Below, one piece after another: positions 46,241-54,967 of a stretch of DNA of 64,000 bases (position 1 is the first letter of the stretch; each line of letters starts with the position of its first letter). The notes beneath the pieces were generated by a model. The model was not told the DNA's origin. It saw only the letters and a list, made by a program, of their open reading frames with translations, and made no database searches. The stretch comes from an uncultured Clostridia bacterium. Lineage in GTDB: Bacteria > Bacillota > Clostridia > Oscillospirales > Acutalibacteraceae. The stretch is taken from positions 1-64,000 of the forward strand of contig CAMVEX010000008.1 of assembly GCA_947166625.1 (NCBI GenBank), given 5' to 3'. Both the position numbers and the translations under genes were made by a program.

Positions 46241-47044
46241 TTATACGCTGAGAAGACCCGCATCAACCGCGTACTGGCCGCCGGTGCAGTATCTCGCCTT
46301 GTCGCTCGCGAGGAAGAGAACGAGATTTGCCGAATCCTCGGGCTCGATCCAGGGGACGGGCTGAAGGTTGCCGGCAGACGCTTCGGCTATCTCCATGGGA
46401 GTTTTGCCCTCCATTGCGGCAAGCCCGTCATTCATCGGCGTATTCACTCCTGTGGGGTGGATGCTGACCACTCTGATATTGTAGGGCGCGAGCTCGATCG
46501 CCCACGCTTTGGTGAGACCGGTCAGCCCCCATTTTGAGGCGGTGTAGTGAGAGAGCCTCCTGCCGCCGCGCAGACCCATTACGGAGGAATTGTTTATTAT
46601 CACTCCGCTCATCTTTTCTTTCATATAGGGAACGACCCTTCTTGTGACATTGAAGGGACCCTTGAGATTTATATCTATCATCGCGTCCCATTCCTCATCG
46701 GTCATCTTATCGACCTCGGCGTAGGCGCAGATACCGGCGTTGTTAAAGAGAATATCTATCTTGCCGAATTCCTCTATCGTCTTTTTGACCGCTGCCGTGA
46801 CCGCTTCGTCATCACGCACATCGCCTGCGCATATCACGCATTTTGAACCGAGCGCCTCGACCTCATCTTTAAGGCTTTTGAGCTCGTCGCTCGTGCCGAA
46901 TTCATAGGCGGGGTATTCTATCTTTTTGGCTACATCAAAGGCCGCTATCAAAGCGCCCTCTTTTGCGAATGCGAGAGCGGTCGCCCTGCCCTGACCGTGG
47001 GCGGCTCCGGTAATAAAAGCAACTTTTCCTTCAAATTCCTTCAT
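46241..47044 (-). CDS. SDR-family oxidoreductase
   Basis: AFITGAAHGQGRATAL, NNAGI, YTASKWGLTG. Confidence 0.92.
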   Translation of the reverse strand: MKEFEGKVAFITGAAHGQGRATALAFAKEGALIAAFDVAKKIEYPAYEFGTSDELKSLKDEVEALGSKCVICAGDVRDDEAVTAAVKKTIEEFGKIDILFNNAGICAYAEVDKMTDEEWDAMIDINLKGPFNVTRRVVPYMKEKMSGVIINNSSVMGLRGGRRLSHYTASKWGLTGLTKAWAIELAPYNIRVVSIHPTGVNTPMNDGLAAMEGKTPMEIAEASAGNLQPVPWIEPEDSANLVLFLASDKARYCTGGQYAVDAGLLSV

Positions 47045-47045
47045 A

Positions 47046-47588
47046 TCATTCAGCCTCCGTCTTTTTATCGTTTATATAATTGTAGAGCACTTCGTCGAGC
47101 GGCACCTTCGCCACGGTATTAAACAGATTCGTGGCATACATTATGCCCGCGAAGGCTATCAGGGTGACTATCTGCTTATCCGTATAATTCTCTTTGAGCT
47201 TGTCATAGATCTCATCGGGTATGTTATGCGGATTTTTTGTGATCCCGGCTCCGAAATCAAGGAGCAGTTTTTCCGTATCGTTGAGGATGAGATTATCGGG
47301 GTCTTCGCCCGCGTCAATAAGGATCTTTCTGAAAAAAGTGCCGCAGATGAGGCAGGTGTTGCCGGTGGAGATCGCGTAGGAAAAAATCGTCATCGCCCTC
47401 TCGCCGAATACGGGCACGAGCTCATCATAAAGGGTGTACCATTCCATATAAGCCTTGAATGAAGGAACATCCTGCAAAAGGGTGCGCTTCATGTTTGTGA
47501 TCCTGCCGTGCTTCGCGATCTGATCATCATATTCCGCCCTCACCTCGGGGGAAGAAGTCTCATATTCCGTCATGGGTAAATATGCCAT
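47046..47588 (-). CDS. Carboxymuconolactone decarboxylase/AhpD-like protein
   Basis: AISTGNTCLICGTFFRKILIDAGEDPDNL C-x-x-C motif and helical pattern. Confidence 0.7.
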   Translation of the reverse strand: MAYLPMTEYETSSPEVRAEYDDQIAKHGRITNMKRTLLQDVPSFKAYMEWYTLYDELVPVFGERAMTIFSYAISTGNTCLICGTFFRKILIDAGEDPDNLILNDTEKLLLDFGAGITKNPHNIPDEIYDKLKENYTDKQIVTLIAFAGIMYATNLFNTVAKVPLDEVLYNYINDKKTEAE

Positions 47589-47745
47589 AATTCATGCCTC
47601 CTTATACGCGAATATTCTATAATAATCCGTTTTCGTTGTCAATATTCCGCTATGATTTTTGCGCCCCGCGAGTTGCAAAATCTGTTGATTTTGACGGGGC
47701 TTATGTTATAATGAAAATGAAAAAATACGATTAACGGAGGCGCCT

Positions 47746-50151
47746 GTGAATAAGATAAAAAGAATTTTGTATAACGCCGTCGGCAAAATTATCGCCGCCA
47801 TGCCCAATGATACGAGCCAGACCTCCGTATCCGCCGGGAGCGGGGAGAAATACGATAACCCCGAAATGTCCGCTCTGTGCCGCTCGGCGGCGGCGCAGGG
47901 ATGCGTGCTGCTCAAAAACAACGGCGGGATCCTGCCGCTAAAAAAGGATGAAAAAATCAGCGTATTCTCCCGCCTTCAGAATGATTGGTTTTATACCGGC
48001 TACGGCTCCGGCGGAGATGTAAACGCGCCCTATTGCGTGAGCCTTATCGACGGCTTAAAAAACGCGGGCGCGAGGCTTGACGGGGAGCTTGCCGGGAAAT
48101 ACCGCAGATTCAGCGAAAAAAATCCGCCCGATAAGGGATTCTGGGCTCACTGGCCGTCAAATCAGGAGGAAATGCGCCTGACGGAATCCGAAATAAGAGC
48201 CGCGGCGGAGCGCAGCGGCACGGCGATAGTCATTATCGGCAGGGCTTCGGGCGAGGATATGGAAAACCGTCTCGAAAGGGGAAGCTGGCTGCTCACAAAG
48301 CAGGAGAAGCGCCTGCTTGACGGCGTTACGGGTGCATTCGGCAGGGTCATTCTCATTCTCAACTGCTCAAATATAACAGATATGTCCGAAATCGCTCAAT
48401 ACGGCGATAAGATCGGCGCGGTGCTTCTCGCCTGGCAGGGCGGTATGGAGAGCGGGAACGCGGTTGCGGATGTCCTTTATGGTATCTGCCCGCCCTGCGG
48501 CAAGCTCACCGACACCGTTGCCGAAAACTACGCCGCCTACCCCTCATCAGCCGATTTCGGAAAGAGGGCTTATAACAACTACACCGAGGATATTTATGTA
48601 GGCTACCGCTATTTTGAAACCTTCGCTCCCGAAAAGGTGATATATCCCTTCGGCTTCGGGCTCGGTTACACGGAATTCAACATAGAAAATATCAGGTTCA
48701 AAAAGCTCAAAAGCAAAGTCAAAATTACATTCAGCGTAAAAAACACAGGTTCATTCAAGGGCAGGGAAACGCCTCAGATATATGTCAAAGCGCCCTGCGG
48801 AAGGCTCGGCAAGCCTGACAGAGAGCTTGTTTATTTTACAAAAACGCGGATGCTTGAGAGCGGAGAATCCGAGGATTTCACCGCCGAGATTCCCATTGAA
48901 AGTCTCGCGTCTTACGATGATAAAGAGAGTTATTCATACATCCTCGAAGCGGGGGCTTACGCCTTTTATCTCGGCAGCGATGTGCGCTCCGCCTCAAAAT
49001 GCGGCGAATTCACTCTTGATGAAGAGGTCACCGTGTTGCGCCTCACGCAGTGCGCCGCCGCGCAGACGGATTTTGAGCGGCTCACCAATAAAGACGGCTC
49101 GCCGGTATTTGAGAAAGCGCCCGTCAGAAAGACGGGGCTGAAAGAAAGAATAATCGCATCTCTGCCCGGAGCGCCCGGTGTTTCATACATCAAAAAATGC
49201 ACTCTGAAAGATGTAAAGGACGGCAGAGCGACCCTTGATGAATTTATTATGGCCCTCACACCCGATGAGCTTGAAGCGCTCAGCCGCGGGGATTATACCA
49301 TGAATTCTCCGCTCGGCGCATCCGGCAACGCGGGCGTATATTGCGGAGTTACGCAGTCGCTCAGGGATAAGGGAGTGCCCGCCCTGACATTTACGGACGG
49401 TCCATCCGGGATCAGGCTAAATAAAACCGCTTCTCTTTTGCCTATAGGCACCTGCCTCGCCTGCACTTTTGACACGCAGCTTGTAGAAAAACTTTATTCT
49501 CTTGTCGGCGCAGAAATGAAAAAACTCGGCTCTCAGGTGATCGCAGGCCCGGGCATGAATATCCACAGAAATCCGCTCTGCGGAAGGAATTTTGAGTATT
49601 ATTCAGAGGATCCGCTGCTGACGGGTAAAATCGGAGCCGCCGCCGTAAGAGGAATTCAATCAAACGGAGTGGGTGCCTGCCCGAAGCATTTTGCCTGCAA
49701 CAATCAGGAAACCAACCGCACCCGCAACGATTCAAGGCTCTCAGAAAGAGCGCTTCGCGAAATATATCTCAAGGGCTTTGAGATCTGTGTGAAGGAATCG
49801 GCTCCGCTCAATATCATGACATCCTATAACAAGATAAATTCTGTCTGGGCTCATTATCACTATGAGCTGGTGAGGTGTATTTTAAGGGGCGAATGGGGCT
49901 ATGAGGGCTGCGTTATCACGGATTGGTGGATGCGCCCGTCATATTCTCCCGAATTCCCCATCATCAGAGATCAGGCTTACAGAGTCAGAGCGGGGGTAAA
50001 TATCCTTATGCCCGGCGGCGAGCGGACGGGGAAGCGCGAGAGCGACGGCACTCTGCTTGAAACCCTCGGCAAGAGCGGCGGGATAACGCTCACGGAGATA
50101 AGAGAAAACGCGAAATATATTTTGAATTTCGCCTTGAATTTCGTTGATTGA
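47746..50151 (+). CDS. Glycoside hydrolase family 3 (beta-glucosidase-like)
   Basis: GTG start behind GGAGG; VIAGPGMNIHRNPLCGRNFEYYSEDP, CPKHFACNNQE, VITDWW; permuted domain order (C-domain first). Confidence 0.92.
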   Translation: MNKIKRILYNAVGKIIAAMPNDTSQTSVSAGSGEKYDNPEMSALCRSAAAQGCVLLKNNGGILPLKKDEKISVFSRLQNDWFYTGYGSGGDVNAPYCVSLIDGLKNAGARLDGELAGKYRRFSEKNPPDKGFWAHWPSNQEEMRLTESEIRAAAERSGTAIVIIGRASGEDMENRLERGSWLLTKQEKRLLDGVTGAFGRVILILNCSNITDMSEIAQYGDKIGAVLLAWQGGMESGNAVADVLYGICPPCGKLTDTVAENYAAYPSSADFGKRAYNNYTEDIYVGYRYFETFAPEKVIYPFGFGLGYTEFNIENIRFKKLKSKVKITFSVKNTGSFKGRETPQIYVKAPCGRLGKPDRELVYFTKTRMLESGESEDFTAEIPIESLASYDDKESYSYILEAGAYAFYLGSDVRSASKCGEFTLDEEVTVLRLTQCAAAQTDFERLTNKDGSPVFEKAPVRKTGLKERIIASLPGAPGVSYIKKCTLKDVKDGRATLDEFIMALTPDELEALSRGDYTMNSPLGASGNAGVYCGVTQSLRDKGVPALTFTDGPSGIRLNKTASLLPIGTCLACTFDTQLVEKLYSLVGAEMKKLGSQVIAGPGMNIHRNPLCGRNFEYYSEDPLLTGKIGAAAVRGIQSNGVGACPKHFACNNQETNRTRNDSRLSERALREIYLKGFEICVKESAPLNIMTSYNKINSVWAHYHYELVRCILRGEWGYEGCVITDWWMRPSYSPEFPIIRDQAYRVRAGVNILMPGGERTGKRESDGTLLETLGKSGGITLTEIRENAKYILNFALNFVD

Positions 50152-50163
50152 GAGGAAATAAAT

Positions 50164-50640
50164 ATGGAAAACATCACATTCAGATATGCCTGCGAAGAGG
50201 ATTGCGGATTGATCCTCTCTTTGATAAAGGAGCTTGCGGAATATGAAAATCTCTCGGATGAAGTGATTGCCGATGAGAGCCTTCTGAGGAATTCGATATT
50301 CAGAGAGGGGAGCGCCGAGGTGATTTTTCCCTGCGTAAACGGCAGAGAGATCGGCTTCGCCCTGTTTTTCCATAATTATTCAACATTTCTCGGCAGAAAA
50401 GGGCTTTATCTTGAGGATCTGTATATAAAGCAGGAATTCAGAGGGAGAGGATACGGCAAAGCAACTTTGAAAAAGCTCGCGCAGATTGCCTGCGAAAGAG
50501 GATGCGGAAGGCTTGAATGGTCGTGCCTTGACAGCAACAGACCCGCCGTGGATTTTTACCTCTCGCTCGGCGCGAGGCCGATGGATGAATGGACGGTTTA
50601 CCGCCTGACCGGCGATACTCTTAAAAATCTTGCAGAATAA
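50164..50640 (+). CDS. GNAT family N-acetyltransferase
   Basis: LYLEDLYIKQEFRGRGYGKATLKKLAQIA. Confidence 0.93.
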   Translation: MENITFRYACEEDCGLILSLIKELAEYENLSDEVIADESLLRNSIFREGSAEVIFPCVNGREIGFALFFHNYSTFLGRKGLYLEDLYIKQEFRGRGYGKATLKKLAQIACERGCGRLEWSCLDSNRPAVDFYLSLGARPMDEWTVYRLTGDTLKNLAE

Positions 50641-50684
50641 CGGGATGACCCGTAACAGGCGGTCAAATAACATTATATATGATT

Positions 50685-50716
50685 TACCCGACAGTAAATT
50701 CTGTCGGGTATTTTTT
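50685..50716 (+). terminator. Rho-independent terminator
   Basis: TACCCGACAG-TAAATT-CTGTCGGGTA + TTTTTT. Confidence 0.9.
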
Positions 50717-50726
50717 ACAAATATAC

Positions 50727-50768
50727 TTGACAAACACAAAACAACTGTATATAGTGTATATATACACT
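50727..50768 (+). promoter_or_regulatory. Promoter with overlapping palindromic operator
   Basis: TTGACA (50727-50732) - 17 nt - TATAGT (50750-50755); perfect palindrome AGTGTATATATACACT (50753-50768). Confidence 0.8.
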
Positions 50769-50791
50769 GATGCGCGGCGGTGAGGTATGAT

Positions 50792-51181
50792 ATGAATATT
50801 TTGATCAGCAATTTATCCGGAGTGCCGATTTACGAGCAGATCGAGGAGCAGATAAAAGCGCAGATAATGTCAGGCGCGCTCTGTGCGGGAGACGCTCTGC
50901 CTTCTATGAGGATGCTCGCAAAGGAACTTAAAATCAGCGTAATAACCACAAAACGGGCTTATGAGGACCTTGAACGCGACGGATATATATCCAATGTTCA
51001 GGGCAAGGGCTGCTTTGTAAAAGCGATGAATGCCGAACTCATAAAAGAAAATATGCTCTTTGCGATAGGTGAGCTTTTTGAATCAGCCGCCGATAAGGCG
51101 ATTATAGGCAAAATCACTCTCGATGAGCTTTGCGACACTCTTAAAATCATCTACGAGGAGAAGAACAATGGCAGAAATTAA
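50792..51181 (+). CDS. GntR-family regulator (YtrA type)
   Basis: YEQIEEQIKAQIMSGALCAGDALPSMRMLAKELKISVITTKRAYEDLERDG; short effector region. Confidence 0.92.
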   Translation: MNILISNLSGVPIYEQIEEQIKAQIMSGALCAGDALPSMRMLAKELKISVITTKRAYEDLERDGYISNVQGKGCFVKAMNAELIKENMLFAIGELFESAADKAIIGKITLDELCDTLKIIYEEKNNGRN

Positions 51182-52049
51182 AAATGTGATAGAATTTCGC
51201 AACGCCGTCAAGGATTACGGCGATTTTAAGCTTGACAATATAAGCTTTGCCGTGCCGGAGGGGAGCGTCTGCGGTTTTATAGGTCAAAACGGCGCGGGTA
51301 AAACCACCGCGATCTCGCTGCTGCTGGATTTGATAAAACGCGATTCCGGTGAGGTTTATCTTTTCGGTGAGCCTGTGGACGGCAGGCATTCTTACCTGAG
51401 AGAAAATGTGGGCGTGGTTTTTGATGAAATGGGCTTTCACGAATTCCTCACCGCGAAGCAGATAAACGTGATCCTCAAAAATTCGTATAAAAACTGGGAT
51501 GAAAAGGTATTTTTTGAAAATCTCAAAAAATTTTCTCTGCCGTCAAATAAACCCTGCGGGGCTTTTTCGCGCGGTATGAGAATGAAATTGCAGATAGCGG
51601 CGGCTCTGTCTCACAATGCGAAGCTTCTGGTAATGGATGAGCCTACAAGCGGCCTTGATCCGGTGGTCAGGAATGAGATAATACAGATTTTCAGAGAATA
51701 TGAGATGCGGGAAGATCACACCATTTTGCTCTCATCCCACATAACCGGCGATCTTGAAAAAATCGCGGATGAAGTCGTATTCATAGACGGCGGCAAAATC
51801 GTGCTCGCGGGCAACAAGGATGAAATTCTTGAAAAGCACGCCCTGCTCAAATGCTCAAATGATGAAGCGGGTAATATAAGCGGGTCGCTCATCGTATTTT
51901 CTCAGCCCGGTAAATACGGCACCGAGATGCTCGTAAATGACGCGGCTGCATGCAAAAGATTTTATCCGAATGCGATCATAGAGAGCGCGACCCTTGAGGA
52001 AATAATGATCTATTATGTAAATAAATCAAAAGCAGACGGGATAGGCTGA
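51168..52049 (+). CDS. ABC transporter ATP-binding protein
   Basis: GQNGAGKTTAISLLL, LLVMDEPTSGLDP. Confidence 0.94.
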   Translation: MAEIKNVIEFRNAVKDYGDFKLDNISFAVPEGSVCGFIGQNGAGKTTAISLLLDLIKRDSGEVYLFGEPVDGRHSYLRENVGVVFDEMGFHEFLTAKQINVILKNSYKNWDEKVFFENLKKFSLPSNKPCGAFSRGMRMKLQIAAALSHNAKLLVMDEPTSGLDPVVRNEIIQIFREYEMREDHTILLSSHITGDLEKIADEVVFIDGGKIVLAGNKDEILEKHALLKCSNDEAGNISGSLIVFSQPGKYGTEMLVNDAAACKRFYPNAIIESATLEEIMIYYVNKSKADGIG

Positions 52050-52059
52050 CGGAGGTAAT

Positions 52060-52809
52060 ATGAAAGGCTTGATAATTAAAGATCTTTACTGCCTCAAAAA
52101 GCAGTTTGTCACCTTCGCTTTTATAATTTCGGGCGTTGTCGCGGTCGCGATCATGTTTGTGTTAAGCGAGAGATTCGGAAATCTCAGATTTGCGGTCTCC
52201 GATATGGAAGCCGCCGGATTTGATATAGCTTCCGTTATCAAAACCGCCGTGATGTTTTTTATGCTTCTTCCCCTCGTATGCACCGGAAATATCGCCGATT
52301 CATTTGCCTATGACAAAGCGGCTTCATTCTATAAAACAGGGGCTTCATTGCCCGTCTCAACGGGGAAAAGAGTGCTCTCAAAATTCGTGACGGCAATGCT
52401 TTTTATCGCTGTAGGGCTTGCGGTCGATATCGCGATGGCGGCGGTTATATCATCGGTATCGGATGTCATTATTCTTGTAAGATGCGCCGGAGCCCTCATC
52501 TCTCTCGCCTCATGTATGATGATATATACTTCGCTCGTAATCACACTCAGCTACGCGGGTGTATCATCTGTTTATTCAACCTTTTTGCCTCTTGCTGCGG
52601 CGGCAGTCATCATTCTCGCATTCAAAGCGAAGGATATTATAACAGCGCTGATAAACGATGATTTCGGCAGTATGGGAAGAATTGCCCGGGCGGTTATAAA
52701 TTTAACGGAAACGCGCCCGTATTATTTCTTGCTCGCCGCAGCAGTAACAGCCGCCGTATGCTTTGCCGTATCAATACGGCTGGCTGAGAGAAAGAGAGGT
52801 GTCGCCTGA
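52060..52809 (+). CDS. ABC-2 type permease
   Basis: MKGLIIKDLYCLKKQ; six TM-like segments. Confidence 0.8.
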   Translation: MKGLIIKDLYCLKKQFVTFAFIISGVVAVAIMFVLSERFGNLRFAVSDMEAAGFDIASVIKTAVMFFMLLPLVCTGNIADSFAYDKAASFYKTGASLPVSTGKRVLSKFVTAMLFIAVGLAVDIAMAAVISSVSDVIILVRCAGALISLASCMMIYTSLVITLSYAGVSSVYSTFLPLAAAAVIILAFKAKDIITALINDDFGSMGRIARAVINLTETRPYYFLLAAAVTAAVCFAVSIRLAERKRGVA

Positions 52810-53579
52810 TGGGCGGAATGCTCTATAAAGATTTTACGGCCGTAAAAGGCAAAAGGATTCTGATAATCCTGTCAGCCGCAACGCTGGTTTTCCTGATTTT
52901 GCGCTTTGCGTTTCCGGGCTCGGATTTGAGTGAAACAGCGAAAGGCACAGCATCATTTGAATTCAGCGGAGATTTCTTCCTGTGGGCGCTTCCGCTTTTG
53001 GAAGCGACGGTGTTTTTCGGCCTTCCGTCGGTATTGATCAAGGGGCTCATCGCTCAGGATGAGAAAAACAAAATAATGGCTTTCACAAAATCACTTCCGT
53101 TCGGAAAAAGCAGTTATATCGCCTCCAAATATGTCTTTTTGGGTGTTACGGTTTATGCGGCGCTGTCTGTTTCGATAATCTGGTGTGAAATTTATTTTTC
53201 GCGCTCGGGAGACAACGGTTTTTCGGATATTGTGGAAACTCTACGCTCATTTTTGATTATCCTTGCAAGCGCATCGCTTCTTATCTCCGGAATCGAACTG
53301 CCGTTTTTCCTCTCCCTCGGGAGCAGAAGGGCGGTCGGTGTGAAAACCGCCGTGCTTGAATTGCTTTTTCTCTTTGTAATAGGTTGGTTCTTTTTCGGAA
53401 ATCTCGATGTGTTTGAGAATTTAGATATTTTTAAGCTGACGGAGTGGGCACAAAATCATGAATTTGAGATAAATATTATGGTCGTTCTCTGCCCTGTCAT
53501 CGCTTTGACTCTGTATTTTCTCTCTTACAAGCTGACCTGCTTGATAAACAGAAACAGGGAGGCGGATATTGATGGATAA
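52809..53579 (+). CDS. ABC-2 type permease
   Basis: MGGMLYKDFTAVKGKR; multiple TM segments; translationally coupled. Confidence 0.8.
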   Translation: MGGMLYKDFTAVKGKRILIILSAATLVFLILRFAFPGSDLSETAKGTASFEFSGDFFLWALPLLEATVFFGLPSVLIKGLIAQDEKNKIMAFTKSLPFGKSSYIASKYVFLGVTVYAALSVSIIWCEIYFSRSGDNGFSDIVETLRSFLIILASASLLISGIELPFFLSLGSRRAVGVKTAVLELLFLFVIGWFFFGNLDVFENLDIFKLTEWAQNHEFEINIMVVLCPVIALTLYFLSYKLTCLINRNREADIDG

Positions 53580-54486
53580 CAATCAAAGAAAAGCCGAAAT
53601 AAAGAGTCTGCTGATCTATCTCGGGATCACCTTTGCCGTTTCATGGGCGATGTTTTTCCTGTTCCTTATCTCCGGAAACAGATTATTCGATGAGAGCGGC
53701 GGAATGAGCGGAGTAGGCAATCTTATCTGCACTTTCGGTATGCTCTGCCCTGCGGCAGGCGCAATCATTACAAGATCCATAACAAAAGAGGGTCACAGCC
53801 TCAGCGGTGAAAACTCGCTGATGCTCGGCATAGACCTGAAAAACGGGAAAATCGTCTTTTATTTAATTGCCGTTTTTCTGCCGTGGATTTATACAGAGCT
53901 CGGGAATCTCCTTAAAATTATCATTCAGCCGGGCTGCTTTGACAGAGAATTTTTCAAAACTGCCGTTTCCGATATCCGCGGCGCGTATATGTTCCCGCTG
54001 ATGGCATTCGTCTCCGGAGTGTTTTTCTCCATTGGCGGGCTCGGCGAGGAACTCGGCTGGCGAGGCTATATGATGCCGAAGCTTACAGACCTCTTTGGCT
54101 TTACAAAATCTGCGATTATCGGCGGGATCATTTGGGGAATATGGCACTGGCCTCTTACTTATGCGGGGCATAATTTCGGGACGGACTATAAAGGATACCC
54201 CTGGGCGGGCTTTGCGGGGATGGTGTTTCTCTGTGTGATCATGGGGATTATGCTGAGTTTTGTGACCCTGAAAACCGGCTCAGTCTGGCCCGCGGCAATA
54301 ATGCACGCGGTAAACAACGCCTCCCCCTCGATTTTGCAGTTTTTCATCAATCCCGAAAAAGTCAAAGGGATGATGAGCAACAGCGCGGTGTCATTTTTTA
54401 TTCACTTCATTCCTCTTATGATAATATCCGTTTTTGTTTGCATTGCCCAAAACCGCAAAATAAAATCACCGAAAAAGCGCAAGTGA
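53569..54486 (+). CDS. CPBP-family intramembrane metalloprotease
   Basis: GLGEELGWRGYMMPKL (EExxxR), IIWGIWHWPL, AAIMHAVNN motifs. Confidence 0.92.
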   Translation: MMDNNQRKAEIKSLLIYLGITFAVSWAMFFLFLISGNRLFDESGGMSGVGNLICTFGMLCPAAGAIITRSITKEGHSLSGENSLMLGIDLKNGKIVFYLIAVFLPWIYTELGNLLKIIIQPGCFDREFFKTAVSDIRGAYMFPLMAFVSGVFFSIGGLGEELGWRGYMMPKLTDLFGFTKSAIIGGIIWGIWHWPLTYAGHNFGTDYKGYPWAGFAGMVFLCVIMGIMLSFVTLKTGSVWPAAIMHAVNNASPSILQFFINPEKVKGMMSNSAVSFFIHFIPLMIISVFVCIAQNRKIKSPKKRK

Positions 54487-54532
54487 AAACCGGATATGTT
54501 TTCATATAAACAATTTTCCGATCAAAAACACT

Positions 54533-54565
54533 AACCCGGACCGATTTAACAAATCGGTCCGGGTT
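54533..54565. terminator. Bidirectional terminator between convergent operons
   Basis: AACCCGGACCGATTT-AAC-AAATCGGTCCGGGTT. Confidence 0.85.
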
Positions 54566-54593
54566 CATATATTGATATTTGCTTACGGGAATT

Positions 54594-54962
54594 TTATTCC
54601 TCTGTTTCCTCCTGCTCAAACACGGCGGAAATATCTTTGATGATCACCTGATCGCCTGTTAAAAGATATGTTTCCGGGCTGCCGCAGTGGGGGCATTTTT
54701 TGCCGTATTCGGTCGTGCGGTAGGTTTCGCCGCAGGCGCGGCAATAGGTCCTGCCCTCGATTATTATCATTTCAAGCTCGGCTTCACGGAGATATTCCGT
54801 CTTTTTTTTAGCCCAGTTGAAAGCGTCGAGAAACAGCTCCGGCACGATGGTGCTCACTTCGCCTATTTCCATCGTGATCCCGGCGACCGATTGAGCTTTG
54901 TTTTCGGCGGCGATTTTATCCACCTGCTCAACGACATTCATTACTATACCGAGTTCGTGCAT
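54594..54962 (-). CDS. hypA: Hydrogenase/urease nickel metallochaperone HypA
   Basis: MHELGIVMNVVEQV, zinc site CRACGETYRTTEYGKKCPHCGS. Confidence 0.92.
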   Translation of the reverse strand: MHELGIVMNVVEQVDKIAAENKAQSVAGITMEIGEVSTIVPELFLDAFNWAKKKTEYLREAELEMIIIEGRTYCRACGETYRTTEYGKKCPHCGSPETYLLTGDQVIIKDISAVFEQEETEE

Positions 54963-54967
54963 AATTC

